From positions 1 through 64,000 of the forward strand of contig NZ_CABVII010000025.1 of NCBI RefSeq assembly GCF_902497995.1: a stretch of DNA of 64,000 nt. The letters are read 5' to 3'. Both the position numbers and the translations under genes were made by a program. The notes under the pieces are model-generated. The model had not been told where the DNA came from. It was given only the letters and a program-made list of their open reading frames with translations, and searched no databases. The DNA comes from Pseudomonas fluorescens. Its GTDB lineage: Bacteria > Pseudomonadota > Gammaproteobacteria > Pseudomonadales > Pseudomonadaceae. How positions within the stretch are numbered: position 1 is the first letter of the stretch; every line of letters starts with the position of its first letter. Below are positions 17,429 through 29,877 of this stretch, one piece after another.

Positions 17429-18334
17429 TCAACCGAGGTTTTGTTCGGTCAACCGCTGCACCGCCAACCGCCGGTAATGGGAAGGCGTCATGCCCTTGAG
17501 CTGCTGAAATCGCCGATTGAAATTGGAAATGTTGTTGAAGCCCGACTCGAAACACACATCCGTCACCGGTTTGTCACCGTCGGCCAATAGTTCGCAGGAT
17601 TTGCTGATGCGCAGGCGATTGACGAACTCGATGAAGCAGCGCCCGGTGGCCTGCTTGAACACACGGCTGAAGTAGGTCGGCTTCATGCCCAGGTGCTCGG
17701 CCACTTCCTCCAGCGGCAGATCCCGGGCGTAGTGGGCGAAGATGTAATCCACTGCCCGGTTGGTGCGATCGATGTTGTGTTCGTCGGCCAACTGCGGCGT
17801 CGTGGCGCCGGAGAGCGTTTGGTAATCGTCGCAAGCCGCCAGCAGCTCCAGCAGAATGAAAAAGTGCCCGAGCCGGGTTACGCCTTTCGTATCGGCGATA
17901 CGCTGCATCAGGCCCATCGCCTGGCGGATGGTGTGTTTGCAGCGGAACTCGATGCCGTACTGCGCACGCTCCAGCAGCGGTGCCAGGCTCTTGAGCTCGG
18001 CAAACACCAGATGACCACTGTCGAACAACTCATCGGTGAAGTTGACCAGCATGTCGCGCTTGGGCACCACTTCGTCTTCGGCCACCTGGCTGATCCAGTT
18101 GTGGGGCAGGTTGGGGCCGGTGAGGAACAGGGATTCGGGATAGAAGTTGCCGATGTAATCGCCGATAAACACCTTGCCCGAACTGGCGACGATCAGGTGC
18201 AGTTCGTATTCCTTGTGGAAATGCCAGCGCACCAGCGGGCAGGGGAAGCCGTGCTGGCGATAGATGATGGACAACCCGTTATGGTCGTCCATCAGCTCGT
18301 AGGAAGGGTCGGTCACTCTGGCGGTGCGAGTCAT
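17429..18334 (-). CDS. mtlR: AraC-family activator of the mannitol operon
   Basis: A 301-residue regulator. The N-terminal cupin-like effector domain includes PLVRWHFHKEYELHLI (residues 33-48). The C-terminal AraC double helix-turn-helix (about 190-290) shows LPLEEVAEHLGMKPTYFSRV and VTDVCFESGFNNISNFNRRF. It resembles P. fluorescens MtlR, which activates mtlE transcription in response to polyols. It is transcribed in the same direction as, and upstream of, mtlE. Confidence 0.92.
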   Translation of the reverse strand: MTRTARVTDPSYELMDDHNGLSIIYRQHGFPCPLVRWHFHKEYELHLIVASSGKVFIGDYIGNFYPESLFLTGPNLPHNWISQVAEDEVVPKRDMLVNFTDELFDSGHLVFAELKSLAPLLERAQYGIEFRCKHTIRQAMGLMQRIADTKGVTRLGHFFILLELLAACDDYQTLSGATTPQLADEHNIDRTNRAVDYIFAHYARDLPLEEVAEHLGMKPTYFSRVFKQATGRCFIEFVNRLRISKSCELLADGDKPVTDVCFESGFNNISNFNRRFQQLKGMTPSHYRRLAVQRLTEQNLG

Positions 18335-18417
18335 ATCAGGGTGCTTTTGTGGTTATCGCACGCTGATCATGCCTCGTTCCAGCCGGTGAATGCTACCCGC
18401 CGGCTTGTCGAGGTTTG

Positions 18418-19293
18418 CTACGTGCGATGCAAGGAGTGGCCGTAAACCGCTTTCATGCTCGTAGCGATCCAGCAGTAAGAGACAATCTCGGATTCATCAA
18501 AAAAATCGGTGCTGATGATACTGCAGCGCGTCACCCAATCCCGACTTTGGTGAAACCAGTCATTGATGTGATGCCTGATGTCTTGAGGCCCACCCAGAAA
18601 ACCATAACTGGTGGCCGATAAGGACCATAAACCGGTGTCGGAAGGTACGCTTTGGAGTGTGCTGGAGATGTGCTTTTTCAGATCATCGGTATCAGTGAAA
18701 TGCTTGCCGCTCCACTTGTGCCATATGCGCGGCCAGAAGTAATTATCGTCCAGCGCTCGCACAGCCGGCGCGGCCAACACTACCCTTCGTTGTGCGCTCG
18801 CCTGTTTCAGTTGGCCCACCGTTAGCGTGGCGTCCGCAGGCGATATGATCCGCTGTCGGAGCTTGTCAATCAGTAAGTCACTGAGCTTTTTATAATCGAA
18901 AGGCTTTTCACCGTCGCCGAGTTGATGAAAGTCGAAAACGATAAACTCATTCGGGTTCTGATCGAGAAAGGTCGACACCGCCGTGATCAGCTCCTCGAGG
19001 ACGCGATGAGACTGGTAGCCATTGTGATGAAAGTAGAATATCGATTGGTCGTGCTTCTCGGTGTAGCCGAGACGGATATCAAAGACCCGCGCACCGTTGG
19101 CTAATTGCCAGGCGAATGAATCATTTTGACAGGTGGTCCAGTTACCGATGATGACATTGTAATTGGGCGCTTTTTTGTCCATGCCCGAGTTGTGAGTGCC
19201 GGGCCAGACGATATCGGTCAGTTTCAGTTCGTCGATGTCGAGCGTGTTGCTCATCCATGTTTTTTTATTCAGATTCCCTTCTGTATTTGTCAC
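18418..19293 (-). CDS. PI-PLC X-domain (phosphatidylinositol phospholipase C-like) protein
   Basis: A 291-residue TIM-barrel protein of the bacterial PI-PLC type. The general acid/base His pair is seen in WPGTHNSGMD (H34) and FYFHHNGYQ (H89 or H90), and the substrate/barrel motif ARVFDIRLG holds D72 and R74. Known relatives cleave phosphatidylinositol or GPI anchors without Ca2+. No signal peptide is visible, so export would need another route. The start is GTG 19293 with AGGGATC upstream; ATG 19254 is an alternative. By eye the gene is more A/T-rich than its neighbours, which hints at transfer. Confidence 0.8.
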   Translation of the reverse strand: MTNTEGNLNKKTWMSNTLDIDELKLTDIVWPGTHNSGMDKKAPNYNVIIGNWTTCQNDSFAWQLANGARVFDIRLGYTEKHDQSIFYFHHNGYQSHRVLEELITAVSTFLDQNPNEFIVFDFHQLGDGEKPFDYKKLSDLLIDKLRQRIISPADATLTVGQLKQASAQRRVVLAAPAVRALDDNYFWPRIWHKWSGKHFTDTDDLKKHISSTLQSVPSDTGLWSLSATSYGFLGGPQDIRHHINDWFHQSRDWVTRCSIISTDFFDESEIVSYCWIATSMKAVYGHSLHRT

Positions 19294-19402
19294 TGTCGAT
19301 CCCTATAGTGACTCCGCCCATCCATGGGGCGAAGTTGATTGATGGAAACCCGATCATAGAGGGTCGCCCCGGCAATACCAAACGCGGAAACATGTACACA
19401 AA

Positions 19403-20698
19403 TCAAGTGATCTGACGGTTTTTCGCTTCAATCCATTGCGACATGTATTGAGTGCTCTTGTGCTGATGATGGCGCAGCATGTTGCCGGTGAAGTTATCCC
19501 GTCTGATAACCGCTAACTGTTGTCGGCACTCGTTGATTCGGGCGATCAATGCCGGACCATGGCTCGTGCGCTGGTAACGACTGGCCAGCAGTTGCACTCC
19601 TTGCGCTTGTGCATCCAACCAGCGGGTCTTGTCTGTATAAAGTTGTACGGCGCAATCGGCGAACGCCCGGGCGGTCCGGGTCACCGCCCCTGGCCATGGC
19701 TCGTCTCCGTGCATGGCTTCGGCCCCGATCGGCGTGGTGACACTCGGCGTACCGCAGAGCATTGCGTCAACGAGCTTGCCCTTGATGCCCGCACCGAATC
19801 GCAATGGCGCCAGGCACACTCGCGCCGCGGACATGACGTGCAAGGCATCTTCTGCCCAGTTCATCACATGAAACCCCTGAGCCGCGTTGTGCAACGCAGT
19901 GGCCTTGGGCGGTGTATAAGCGCCGTAGATGTGCAGCTGGGCAGCTGGCAGCCGCTCGCGGATCAGCGGCCACAGGGTGGTTTTCATCCAGAGCACCGCG
20001 TCCCAGTTCGGGGCGTGGCGAAAATTGCCGATGCTGAGAAAGTGTGCCCGGTCCTCAAAGGCCGGCGATGGCGCGCTGGGCAGGTCGACCATCAGCGGGC
20101 ACCAGTGCAACACGTTGCGCGGCACCTTGAATTGTTCGACCAGCAACTCGATTTCCACTTCGGAAATCATCAGGTTCAAGTCACAACGATAAATCGCGGC
20201 GATCTCCCGTTTGGCCAGATCGGTCTCGGCCATGAACTCGAACTCTGCACGCAAAGCCTTGGCGAACAACTCGCTGAAATCATGGGTGTCGTCACTGGCC
20301 TTCAAGCGCTCCTTGAGGCGTTGATGGCGGGCATCGCGCAGGCTTTGCAGATCGGAGGTTTCAAGCACGCGCAAGGCATCGGGACAGTGTTTCTCAACGC
20401 GCCAGCCGAACTGTTCTTCCATCATGAACCGGTCGAACAGCACCACGTCCGGGGCCAATTGGCGGATGAATGTGTCGAAACTGCTGTTGTTCAATTCGAT
20501 CGGCACTTCGCGAATGCCCAGGGCCGCCAGGTCTGCCCGGTGTTCGCCAGTGCCGGCCGGACTGCTGAAGGTGATGTCCCAGCCTTGCTCCAGGAACGTC
20601 TCGAGAATTTGCATCATATGCCCGCCAGCCGCCGAAGAGCGGGGCTCGGGCCAGACGTAACCAATGACCAGGACGCTGGTTGCGCGGGGCTGACTCAT
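19403..20698 (-). CDS. Glycosyltransferase, GT-B fold (family 1/4-like)
   Basis: A 431-residue protein with two Rossmann-like halves. The N-terminal half has LVIGYVWPEPRSSAAGGHMM, typical of nucleotide-sugar transferases that cycle over their acceptor. The C-terminal donor site includes FLSIGNFRHAPNWDAVLWM and LAPLRFGAGIKGKLVDAMLC, followed by GTPSVTTPIGAE. The substrate is unknown. Start ATG 20698 has AAGGAA upstream. It is monocistronic or pairs loosely with the PI-PLC gene 109 bp downstream. Confidence 0.85.
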   Translation of the reverse strand: MSQPRATSVLVIGYVWPEPRSSAAGGHMMQILETFLEQGWDITFSSPAGTGEHRADLAALGIREVPIELNNSSFDTFIRQLAPDVVLFDRFMMEEQFGWRVEKHCPDALRVLETSDLQSLRDARHQRLKERLKASDDTHDFSELFAKALRAEFEFMAETDLAKREIAAIYRCDLNLMISEVEIELLVEQFKVPRNVLHWCPLMVDLPSAPSPAFEDRAHFLSIGNFRHAPNWDAVLWMKTTLWPLIRERLPAAQLHIYGAYTPPKATALHNAAQGFHVMNWAEDALHVMSAARVCLAPLRFGAGIKGKLVDAMLCGTPSVTTPIGAEAMHGDEPWPGAVTRTARAFADCAVQLYTDKTRWLDAQAQGVQLLASRYQRTSHGPALIARINECRQQLAVIRRDNFTGNMLRHHQHKSTQYMSQWIEAKNRQIT

Positions 20699-20790
20699 GA
20701 ATGGATATTCCTTGAAACGGGGCAGGGGAGCATCGGGGGGACGATTAAACCACAGGCGATGGCAAACCCTGAGCCCTGCCTCGGCGCAGA

Positions 20791-21156
20791 CTAGGCGTTG
20801 GCAAGAATATCCTTGACCTTGTCGCGCAACTGATCGATCGAGAATGGCTTGCCGATCACATGCATCCCTTCAGGTACCTCGATGCTTTCGGCATATCCGC
20901 TGGCGAACAGGATCGGCAATTGCGGACGCAGCATCCGCGCCTGCCTGGCCAGCTCGCGGCCATCCATCACCGGCAGACCGACGTCAGTCATCATCAAATC
21001 GATGGACTGGTCTTCATCGTTGAGGAACTCCAGTGCCTGTTCGCTGCCATCGGCCTCGAGCACCTTGAACTCCAGTTCCTCCAGCACATCGGCGATCAGC
21101 ATGCGGACGATGGCATCGTCTTCGACGACAAGGATGATGGACGCATTGGAGGACAT
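20791..21156 (-). CDS. Single-domain response regulator
   Basis: A 121-residue CheY-like receiver without an output domain. Acidic pocket VVEDD (11-15), phosphoacceptor D58 in MMTDVGLPVMDG, and the conserved Lys in VIGKPF. It is divergent from the giant hybrid kinase at 21415 and probably belongs to the same signalling circuit. Start ATG 21156 was chosen because the receiver fold begins right after it. Confidence 0.88.
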   Translation of the reverse strand: MSSNASIILVVEDDAIVRMLIADVLEELEFKVLEADGSEQALEFLNDEDQSIDLMMTDVGLPVMDGRELARQARMLRPQLPILFASGYAESIEVPEGMHVIGKPFSIDQLRDKVKDILANA

Positions 21157-21414
21157 AGTGGGGTTCCCGAAAGTTGAAAGGGTGTTGCCGGTCGATCGAA
21201 ACTGCCGGGCTCTTGCATGAGTAAGTGGCGGATCCCCACAAGTTCCCTGCGCGGTTAAAAAAGGATAGCTACCCGAAACCGGCAAGGATAACCGCTCCTT
21301 TGCGCTGGAGCAGGTGAATGCAGGATTTTGCTGGAAAACCTGGCAGAAAGTTGGATCATCGTGGCGGTTTTGGGGCAAACTCCGTGGTTTTCAATGGATC
21401 GACAAGGCTTCCCC

Positions 21415-24905
<3,491 letters not shown>

Positions 24906-24906
<1 letters not shown>

Positions 24907-25739
24907 TGGAACGCATTTATTCAGGGGAGCGCAACAGCGAAATCGAATTGCGCTTGTTGATCGAGGCGATTTACCTCAAGTACAGCTACGACTTTCGCGA
25001 TTACTCCGGCGCGTCAATCAAGCGTCGCGTCCATCACGCGCTGAGCCAGTTTGAATGCGCCACCATTTCGGCGTTGCAAGAGAAGGTGCTCCACGATCCG
25101 ACAGCGTTCATGCAGTTGCTGCAATGGCTGACGATTCCGGTCAGTGAAATGTTCCGCGACCCCTCGCACTTCCTGGCCATCCGCCAGGAAGTGGTGCCGT
25201 TGCTCAAGACCTATCCTTCGATCAAGATCTGGATCGCCGGTTGCAGCACCGGCGAAGAAGTCTATTCGATGGCAATTCTGCTGCGCGAAGAAGGCTTGCT
25301 CGATCGCACCATCATCTACGCTACTGACATCAACCCGCGTTCGCTGGACAAAGCCAGGCAAGGGATTTTCTCCATGGAGAACGTCCGCGCCTACACTCAT
25401 AACTACCAGAAGGCAGGTGGCCAGCATTCGTTCGCCGATTACTACACGGCGGCCTATGGCTACGCCATTTTCGACAAGAGTCTGTGTGACAACGTGACCT
25501 TCGCCGACCACAGCCTCGCGACCGACAGTGTCTTTTCAGAGACTCAATTAATTTCATGCCGTAATGTATTGATTTATTTCAATAAAAAACTTCAGGATCG
25601 TGCTTTCGGGTTGTTCCATGACTCGCTGTGCCATCGGGGATTCCTGGTGCTGGGCAGCAAGGAAACCCCGGATTTTTCGGCTTACGGCAAACAGTTCGAA
25701 CCCTTGGCCAGACAAGAACGGATCTACCGCAAATCATGA
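24906..25739 (+). CDS. CheR-type protein glutamate methyltransferase
   Basis: 277 residues. The N-terminal helical domain LIEAIYLKYSYDFRDYSGAS is followed by the SAM-binding domain with IWIAGCSTGEEVYSMAI and the distal ATDINPRSLDKA. The CheR motif SCRNVLIYFN is intact. It would methylate receptor glutamates, but no chemoreceptor, CheA or CheW gene is nearby. The likely targets are the CHASE3/coiled-coil kinases next to it. The start is GTG 24906, sharing one base with the preceding stop; GTG 24879 is possible but overlaps more. Confidence 0.9.
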
Positions 25740-26329
25740 ACAGTGCAAAGGAGTTGCCATGCATAGAAGCTATAGTGATCGGCGCCTCGGCGGGCGGCGT
25801 GGAGGCGTTGCTCACGCTCCTCGGCCCGCTGCGCGAAGGCTTCGTTCTGCCGATCATTGTCGTGCTGCACCTGCCTGAAGCGGGTCGTAGCCAACTCGCC
25901 GAAGTCTTCGGGCGAAGAGTGTCCCTGCCGGTGCTGGAAGCCCGCGACAAGACGCGGGTCGAAGCCGGAACCCTGTATTTCGCCGGGCCCGGATACCACT
26001 TGTCGGTAGAGCAGGACCGCAGCTTTTCCTTGAGCCTGGAAGACCGCGTGCATTATTCGCGTCCGGCCATTGATTACCTGTTCGAGTCGGCTGCCGATGC
26101 GTATGGCCCGGCGCTGGTCGCGGTGTTGCTGACCGGCGCCAACCGCGACGGCGCGCGCGGCCTGGCCCAGGTCAAGCAGCGTGGCGGCCTGACCATCGTG
26201 CAGGATCCGGACGAAGCCCAGGTCGCGACCATGCCCCTGGCTGCGCTGGATATCGTTGCGCCAGACCACATCCTCCCCATACGCGGCATCGGCCGTCTGC
26301 TTGTCGAGCTGGAACGAATAGCATGCTAA
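25736..26329 (+). CDS. CheB-type methylesterase, receiver-less
   Basis: 197 residues, only the catalytic domain. The triad is S18 in GASAGGVEA, H45 in VVLHLP and D138 in LTGANRDGARG, with spacing as in full CheB. The usual N-terminal receiver is absent, so activity is not controlled by direct phosphorylation. ATG 25736 overlaps the cheR stop (ATGA), which indicates translational coupling. Confidence 0.92.
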   Translation: MNSAKELPCIEAIVIGASAGGVEALLTLLGPLREGFVLPIIVVLHLPEAGRSQLAEVFGRRVSLPVLEARDKTRVEAGTLYFAGPGYHLSVEQDRSFSLSLEDRVHYSRPAIDYLFESAADAYGPALVAVLLTGANRDGARGLAQVKQRGGLTIVQDPDEAQVATMPLAALDIVAPDHILPIRGIGRLLVELERIAC

Positions 26330-27504
26330 GTAACATCCAAGCCAAACTGCTGATCGTCGACGATTTGCCGGAAAACCTGTTGGCGCTCGAAGCGTTGATC
26401 AGGCGTGAAGACCGAATCGTCTACAAAGCCTTGTCCGCTGACGAAGCCTTGTCCCTGCTGCTGCAACACGAATTCGCCATGGCCATTCTCGACGTGCAGA
26501 TGCCCGGCATGAACGGTTTCGAACTGGCCGAGCTGATGCGTGGCACGGAAAAGACCCGAAACATTCCGATCGTGTTTGTCAGCGCTGCCGGCCGCGAGCT
26601 GAATTACGCATTCAAGGGCTACGAAAGTGGTGCGGTGGACTTCCTCTACAAGCCGCTGGATATCCACGCGGTCAAGAGCAAGGTCAACGTGTTCGTCGAT
26701 CTGTTCCGCCAGAGCAAGGCAATGAAACAACAGGTCGAAGAGCTGGAGCAAAGCCGACGCGAACAGGAAGCACTGCTCAAACAGTTGCAGAGCACCCAGC
26801 TCGAACTGGAACAGGCGGTGCGCACGCGCGACGATTTCATGTCGATCGTCGCTCACGAAGTCCGCACGCCGCTCAATGGCCTGATTCTCGAAACCCAGCT
26901 GCGCAAGCTGCACCTGGCCCGGGATAACGCCGCGGCGTTCACCCTGGAAAAGATGCACGCGATGGTCGATCGCGACGAGCGGCAGATCAACAGCCTGATC
27001 CGACTGATCGAAGACATGCTTGATGTGTCGCGAATCCGCACCGGCAAGCTGTCGATCCGGCCGACGTGTTTTGATTTGTCGGCGCTGGTCCTGGATTTGT
27101 TACAAAACTTTGCCCCGCAGATCGAAGCCGCCGAGTCCTCCGTCACCCTGCAGGCCGGGCAACCGGTGGTGGGTAACTGGGACGAGTTTCGCATTGAACA
27201 GGTCATTTCCAATTTGTTGACCAACGCTTTACGTTACGGCGCCAAGAGTCCGATCACCGTGAAGGTGTACAGTGAGAGCGGCCAGGCGCTGGTGGAAGTG
27301 CGGGACCTGGGGATCGGCATTGATGAAGAAAACCAGAAGCGCATTTTCCAGCAGTTCGAGCGGGTTTGTGCTAAACACGCCGTCGCCGGATTGGGCCTGG
27401 GGTTGTTCATTTCAGAACAGATTGTGACCGCCCATGGCGGTTCCATTACCGTCGAGAGCCGGATTGGCGAAGGCGCCTTGTTTCGCATTTGTCTGCCGCT
27501 GTAG
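26323..27504 (+). CDS. Receiver-histidine kinase hybrid
   Basis: 393 residues, cytoplasmic. An N-terminal receiver (D57 in AILDVQMPGMNG; acidic pair VDD near 14) is joined by a coiled coil (about 125-165) to HisKA (H178 in VAHEVRTPLNG) and HATPase (GIGIDEENQKRIFQQF, GLGLGLFISEQIV). Such receiver-first kinases often take phosphate from an upstream kinase. The ATG overlaps the cheB stop by 7 bases. Confidence 0.9.
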   Translation: MLSNIQAKLLIVDDLPENLLALEALIRREDRIVYKALSADEALSLLLQHEFAMAILDVQMPGMNGFELAELMRGTEKTRNIPIVFVSAAGRELNYAFKGYESGAVDFLYKPLDIHAVKSKVNVFVDLFRQSKAMKQQVEELEQSRREQEALLKQLQSTQLELEQAVRTRDDFMSIVAHEVRTPLNGLILETQLRKLHLARDNAAAFTLEKMHAMVDRDERQINSLIRLIEDMLDVSRIRTGKLSIRPTCFDLSALVLDLLQNFAPQIEAAESSVTLQAGQPVVGNWDEFRIEQVISNLLTNALRYGAKSPITVKVYSESGQALVEVRDLGIGIDEENQKRIFQQFERVCAKHAVAGLGLGLFISEQIVTAHGGSITVESRIGEGALFRICLPL

Positions 27505-27581
27505 GAAAACAGCCAGGTAAACGCAACCTCTGATCGACCCCACGGTCGTATCAGCAGCTATTGACCGAACAAAGGCTACCC

Positions 27582-27959
27582 ATGAGTGAAGATGCACAAG
27601 ACGTCGTACTGATCGTCGAAGATGACCCCTCGATATTGATGGTGCTATCGGCCTATCTGTCGGGTGAGGGCTACCGGGTATTGCAGGCCGAAAACGGCGA
27701 GCAGGCCTTCGAAATCCTGGCCAGCAAGCCGCATCTGGACATGATGATCACGGACTTTCGCCTGCCGGGCGGGATCTCCGGCGTGCAGATCGCCGAACCC
27801 GCCGTGAAATTGCGGCCGGAGCTCAAGGTGATTTTCATCAGCGGTTATCCGCAGGAAATCCGCGAGACCGACAGCCCGATCACGCGTAAGGCGCCGATCC
27901 TGGGCAAGCCGTTCGACCTGGATGTGTTGCAGGAGTTGATGCAGCAGATGCTCTCGTAA
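27582..27959 (+). CDS. Single-domain response regulator
   Basis: 125 residues, receiver only: VEDD near 12-15, D58 in MMITDFRLPGG, Lys in ILGKPF. It closes the kinase/CheR/CheB block, 77 bp after the second kinase. Start ATG 27582 has AAAGG upstream. It has no output domain, so it acts by protein contact or as a phosphate sink. Confidence 0.88.
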   Translation: MSEDAQDVVLIVEDDPSILMVLSAYLSGEGYRVLQAENGEQAFEILASKPHLDMMITDFRLPGGISGVQIAEPAVKLRPELKVIFISGYPQEIRETDSPITRKAPILGKPFDLDVLQELMQQMLS

Positions 27960-27965
27960 AGCGCT

Positions 27966-28199
27966 TTTGCAGGAGCGAAGCTTGCTCGCGAAGACGTCAC
28001 GTTTGACACACCGCGTTATCGTTCTTCGCCTGTAGGAGCGAGGCTTGCCCGCGAACCAGGCGCTGCGGTGTATCTGTAATACTGCGTTATCGTTCTTCGC
28101 CGGCAAGCCTGGCTCCTACAGCGAACCAGACGCCGCGGTCTATCTGTGACACCGCGTTATCGTTCTTCGCCGGCAAGCCTGGCTCCTACAGCGAACGAG
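27966..28199. repeat. REP cluster with three tandem ~70-bp units
   Basis: An isolated REP at 27966-27992 is followed by three tandem copies beginning at 28011, 28082 and 28152 (periods 71 and 70 bp). Each starts with C(C/T)GCGTTATCGTTCTTCGCC. In copy 1 the REP core is TGTAGGAGCGAGGCTTGCCC; in copies 2 and 3 it is the opposite orientation and another type (GGCAAGCCTGGCTCCTACA). It lies between the convergent ends of two signalling operons. Confidence 0.85.
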
Positions 28200-28206
28200 G
28201 GGGGCT

Positions 28207-29877
28207 TCAGATCTGGATCATCTCCCGCACCTTCGCCGTCAACAGGTCAAAGGTGAACGGCTTGGTGATCATCTGCATGCCCGGATCAAGGAAACCGCCG
28301 CGCACCGCGGCGTGTTCGGCGTAGCCGGTAATGAACAACACCTTGAGTTCAGGCCGATATTGCCGGCCGATTTCTGCCAGCTGCCGGCCATTCATGCCGG
28401 GTAAGCCGACATCGCTGATCATCAGGTCGATACGTTGCGCCGAATCCAGAATCGGGACCGCACTGTCGGCATTACCGGCCTCGACGAAGGCATAACCCAG
28501 GTCGCTCAACACGGTACTGACCAACACTCGCACCGCCGGGTCGTCTTCGACGATCAACACCGTTTCGCCGTGTTGCGCGAACGGAGCGTGCTGGACGTCT
28601 ACCGGAACGTCCCGGGGCAGATCACCACCGAACCGCGGCAGGAACAGGCTCACCGTGGTGCCATTGCCCACTTCGCTCTGAATGGCGACGTGGCCGCGCG
28701 ATTGTTTGCTGAAACCATAAATCATCGACAACCCGAGGCCTGTGCCCTGGCCGATCGGCTTGGTGGTAAAGAAGGGGTCGAAGGCCCGGTTGATGGTGCT
28801 TTGCGGCATGCCACACCCGGTGTCGGTGACGCTCAGCATCACATAGTCGCCCGGGTCGAGGTTGCTGTGGGCCTGGGTGAAGCCGGGGTCCAGATGCCGG
28901 TTGCGGGTCTTCACGACCAGTCGGCCGCCATCGGGCATGGCATCGCGCGCATTGATCACCAGGTTGAGCAAGGCGCTTTCCAGTTGATTGGGGTCGGCCT
29001 CGGCCACCCACAACTGCTCGCTCAGCTGCATGTCCAGATGAATGCTTTCGTTGATACTGCGTTGCAGCAACTCGCCCATGGAAACCACCAGGGTGTTCAT
29101 CTCCACGGGTTTTGAATCCAGCGACTGGCGCCGGGAGAAGGCCAGCAGGCGGTGGGTCAGGCCTGCCGCGCGGTTGGCCGAGGTCACCCCCAGATCGATC
29201 AGGCTGTCCAGGTCTTCGGTACGGCCACGGGCCAGGCGCCGGCGCAACAACTCCAGGCTGCCGATGATGCCGGTCAGCATGTTGTTGAAGTCATGGGCGA
29301 TGCCGCCGGTGAGTTGGCCGACCGCTTCCATTTTCTGTGACTGGCGCAGGGCTTCTTCGTTGTTTCGCAGCTGGGCGGTGCGTTCCTCGACCTGCTGTTC
29401 GAGGGTTTCGAGGGTGTTCTGCAACCGCAGCTCGCTTTGACTCAGATCGATCAGCCGGTCCCTGGCTTCATACTGTCGTCGTCGTCCGCGCAACGCGGTG
29501 GTGACCAGGCTGATCAGGGTCACGGGATGAAAAGGGCGCTCGAGAAAGGTGACATTGCCCAGTTGCGGGCCGAACCGCGACGCGGGGTTCTGTTCCGGGC
29601 CGCCATGATGGGTCAGCAGGACAATCGGCAAGTCCGACCAGGCCGGCTGTTGCTCGATCAGGCCGAACAACGGTTCAAGATCACTGCCCAGCAACGCCTC
29701 GGAAGCGATCAGCAGCAAGCCTGCGCCTTGCGTCAACTCGCTGCAAAGGTCCACCAGATCGCGAGTGATGATGCCGTCGTAACCCGCTTCATTGAGCATC
29801 ATCAGTGCAATCTGGCTGTCACGTCCCAGCGGCGCGAGAATGATCGCGCGCTCGGACATTGCTTCCAGGGCCGTCAC
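28207..29877 (-). CDS. Hybrid histidine kinase partnered with KaiC-like ATPase
   Basis: 556 residues. An N-terminal receiver-like domain (about 8-128) lacks a clear phospho-acceptor Asp (LLLIASEALL at that strand), so it is a pseudo-receiver. A coiled coil (140-180), HisKA with H195 in GGIAHDFNNML, HATPase (NLVINARDAM, GQGTGLGLSMIYG) and a C-terminal receiver with D489 (MISDVGLPGMNG) follow. The start GTG 29877 overlaps the KaiC-like stop (GTGA); ATG at residue 7 is an alternative. The pseudo-receiver may be the docking face for the ATPase. Confidence 0.9.
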   Translation of the reverse strand: MTALEAMSERAIILAPLGRDSQIALMMLNEAGYDGIITRDLVDLCSELTQGAGLLLIASEALLGSDLEPLFGLIEQQPAWSDLPIVLLTHHGGPEQNPASRFGPQLGNVTFLERPFHPVTLISLVTTALRGRRRQYEARDRLIDLSQSELRLQNTLETLEQQVEERTAQLRNNEEALRQSQKMEAVGQLTGGIAHDFNNMLTGIIGSLELLRRRLARGRTEDLDSLIDLGVTSANRAAGLTHRLLAFSRRQSLDSKPVEMNTLVVSMGELLQRSINESIHLDMQLSEQLWVAEADPNQLESALLNLVINARDAMPDGGRLVVKTRNRHLDPGFTQAHSNLDPGDYVMLSVTDTGCGMPQSTINRAFDPFFTTKPIGQGTGLGLSMIYGFSKQSRGHVAIQSEVGNGTTVSLFLPRFGGDLPRDVPVDVQHAPFAQHGETVLIVEDDPAVRVLVSTVLSDLGYAFVEAGNADSAVPILDSAQRIDLMISDVGLPGMNGRQLAEIGRQYRPELKVLFITGYAEHAAVRGGFLDPGMQMITKPFTFDLLTAKVREMIQI

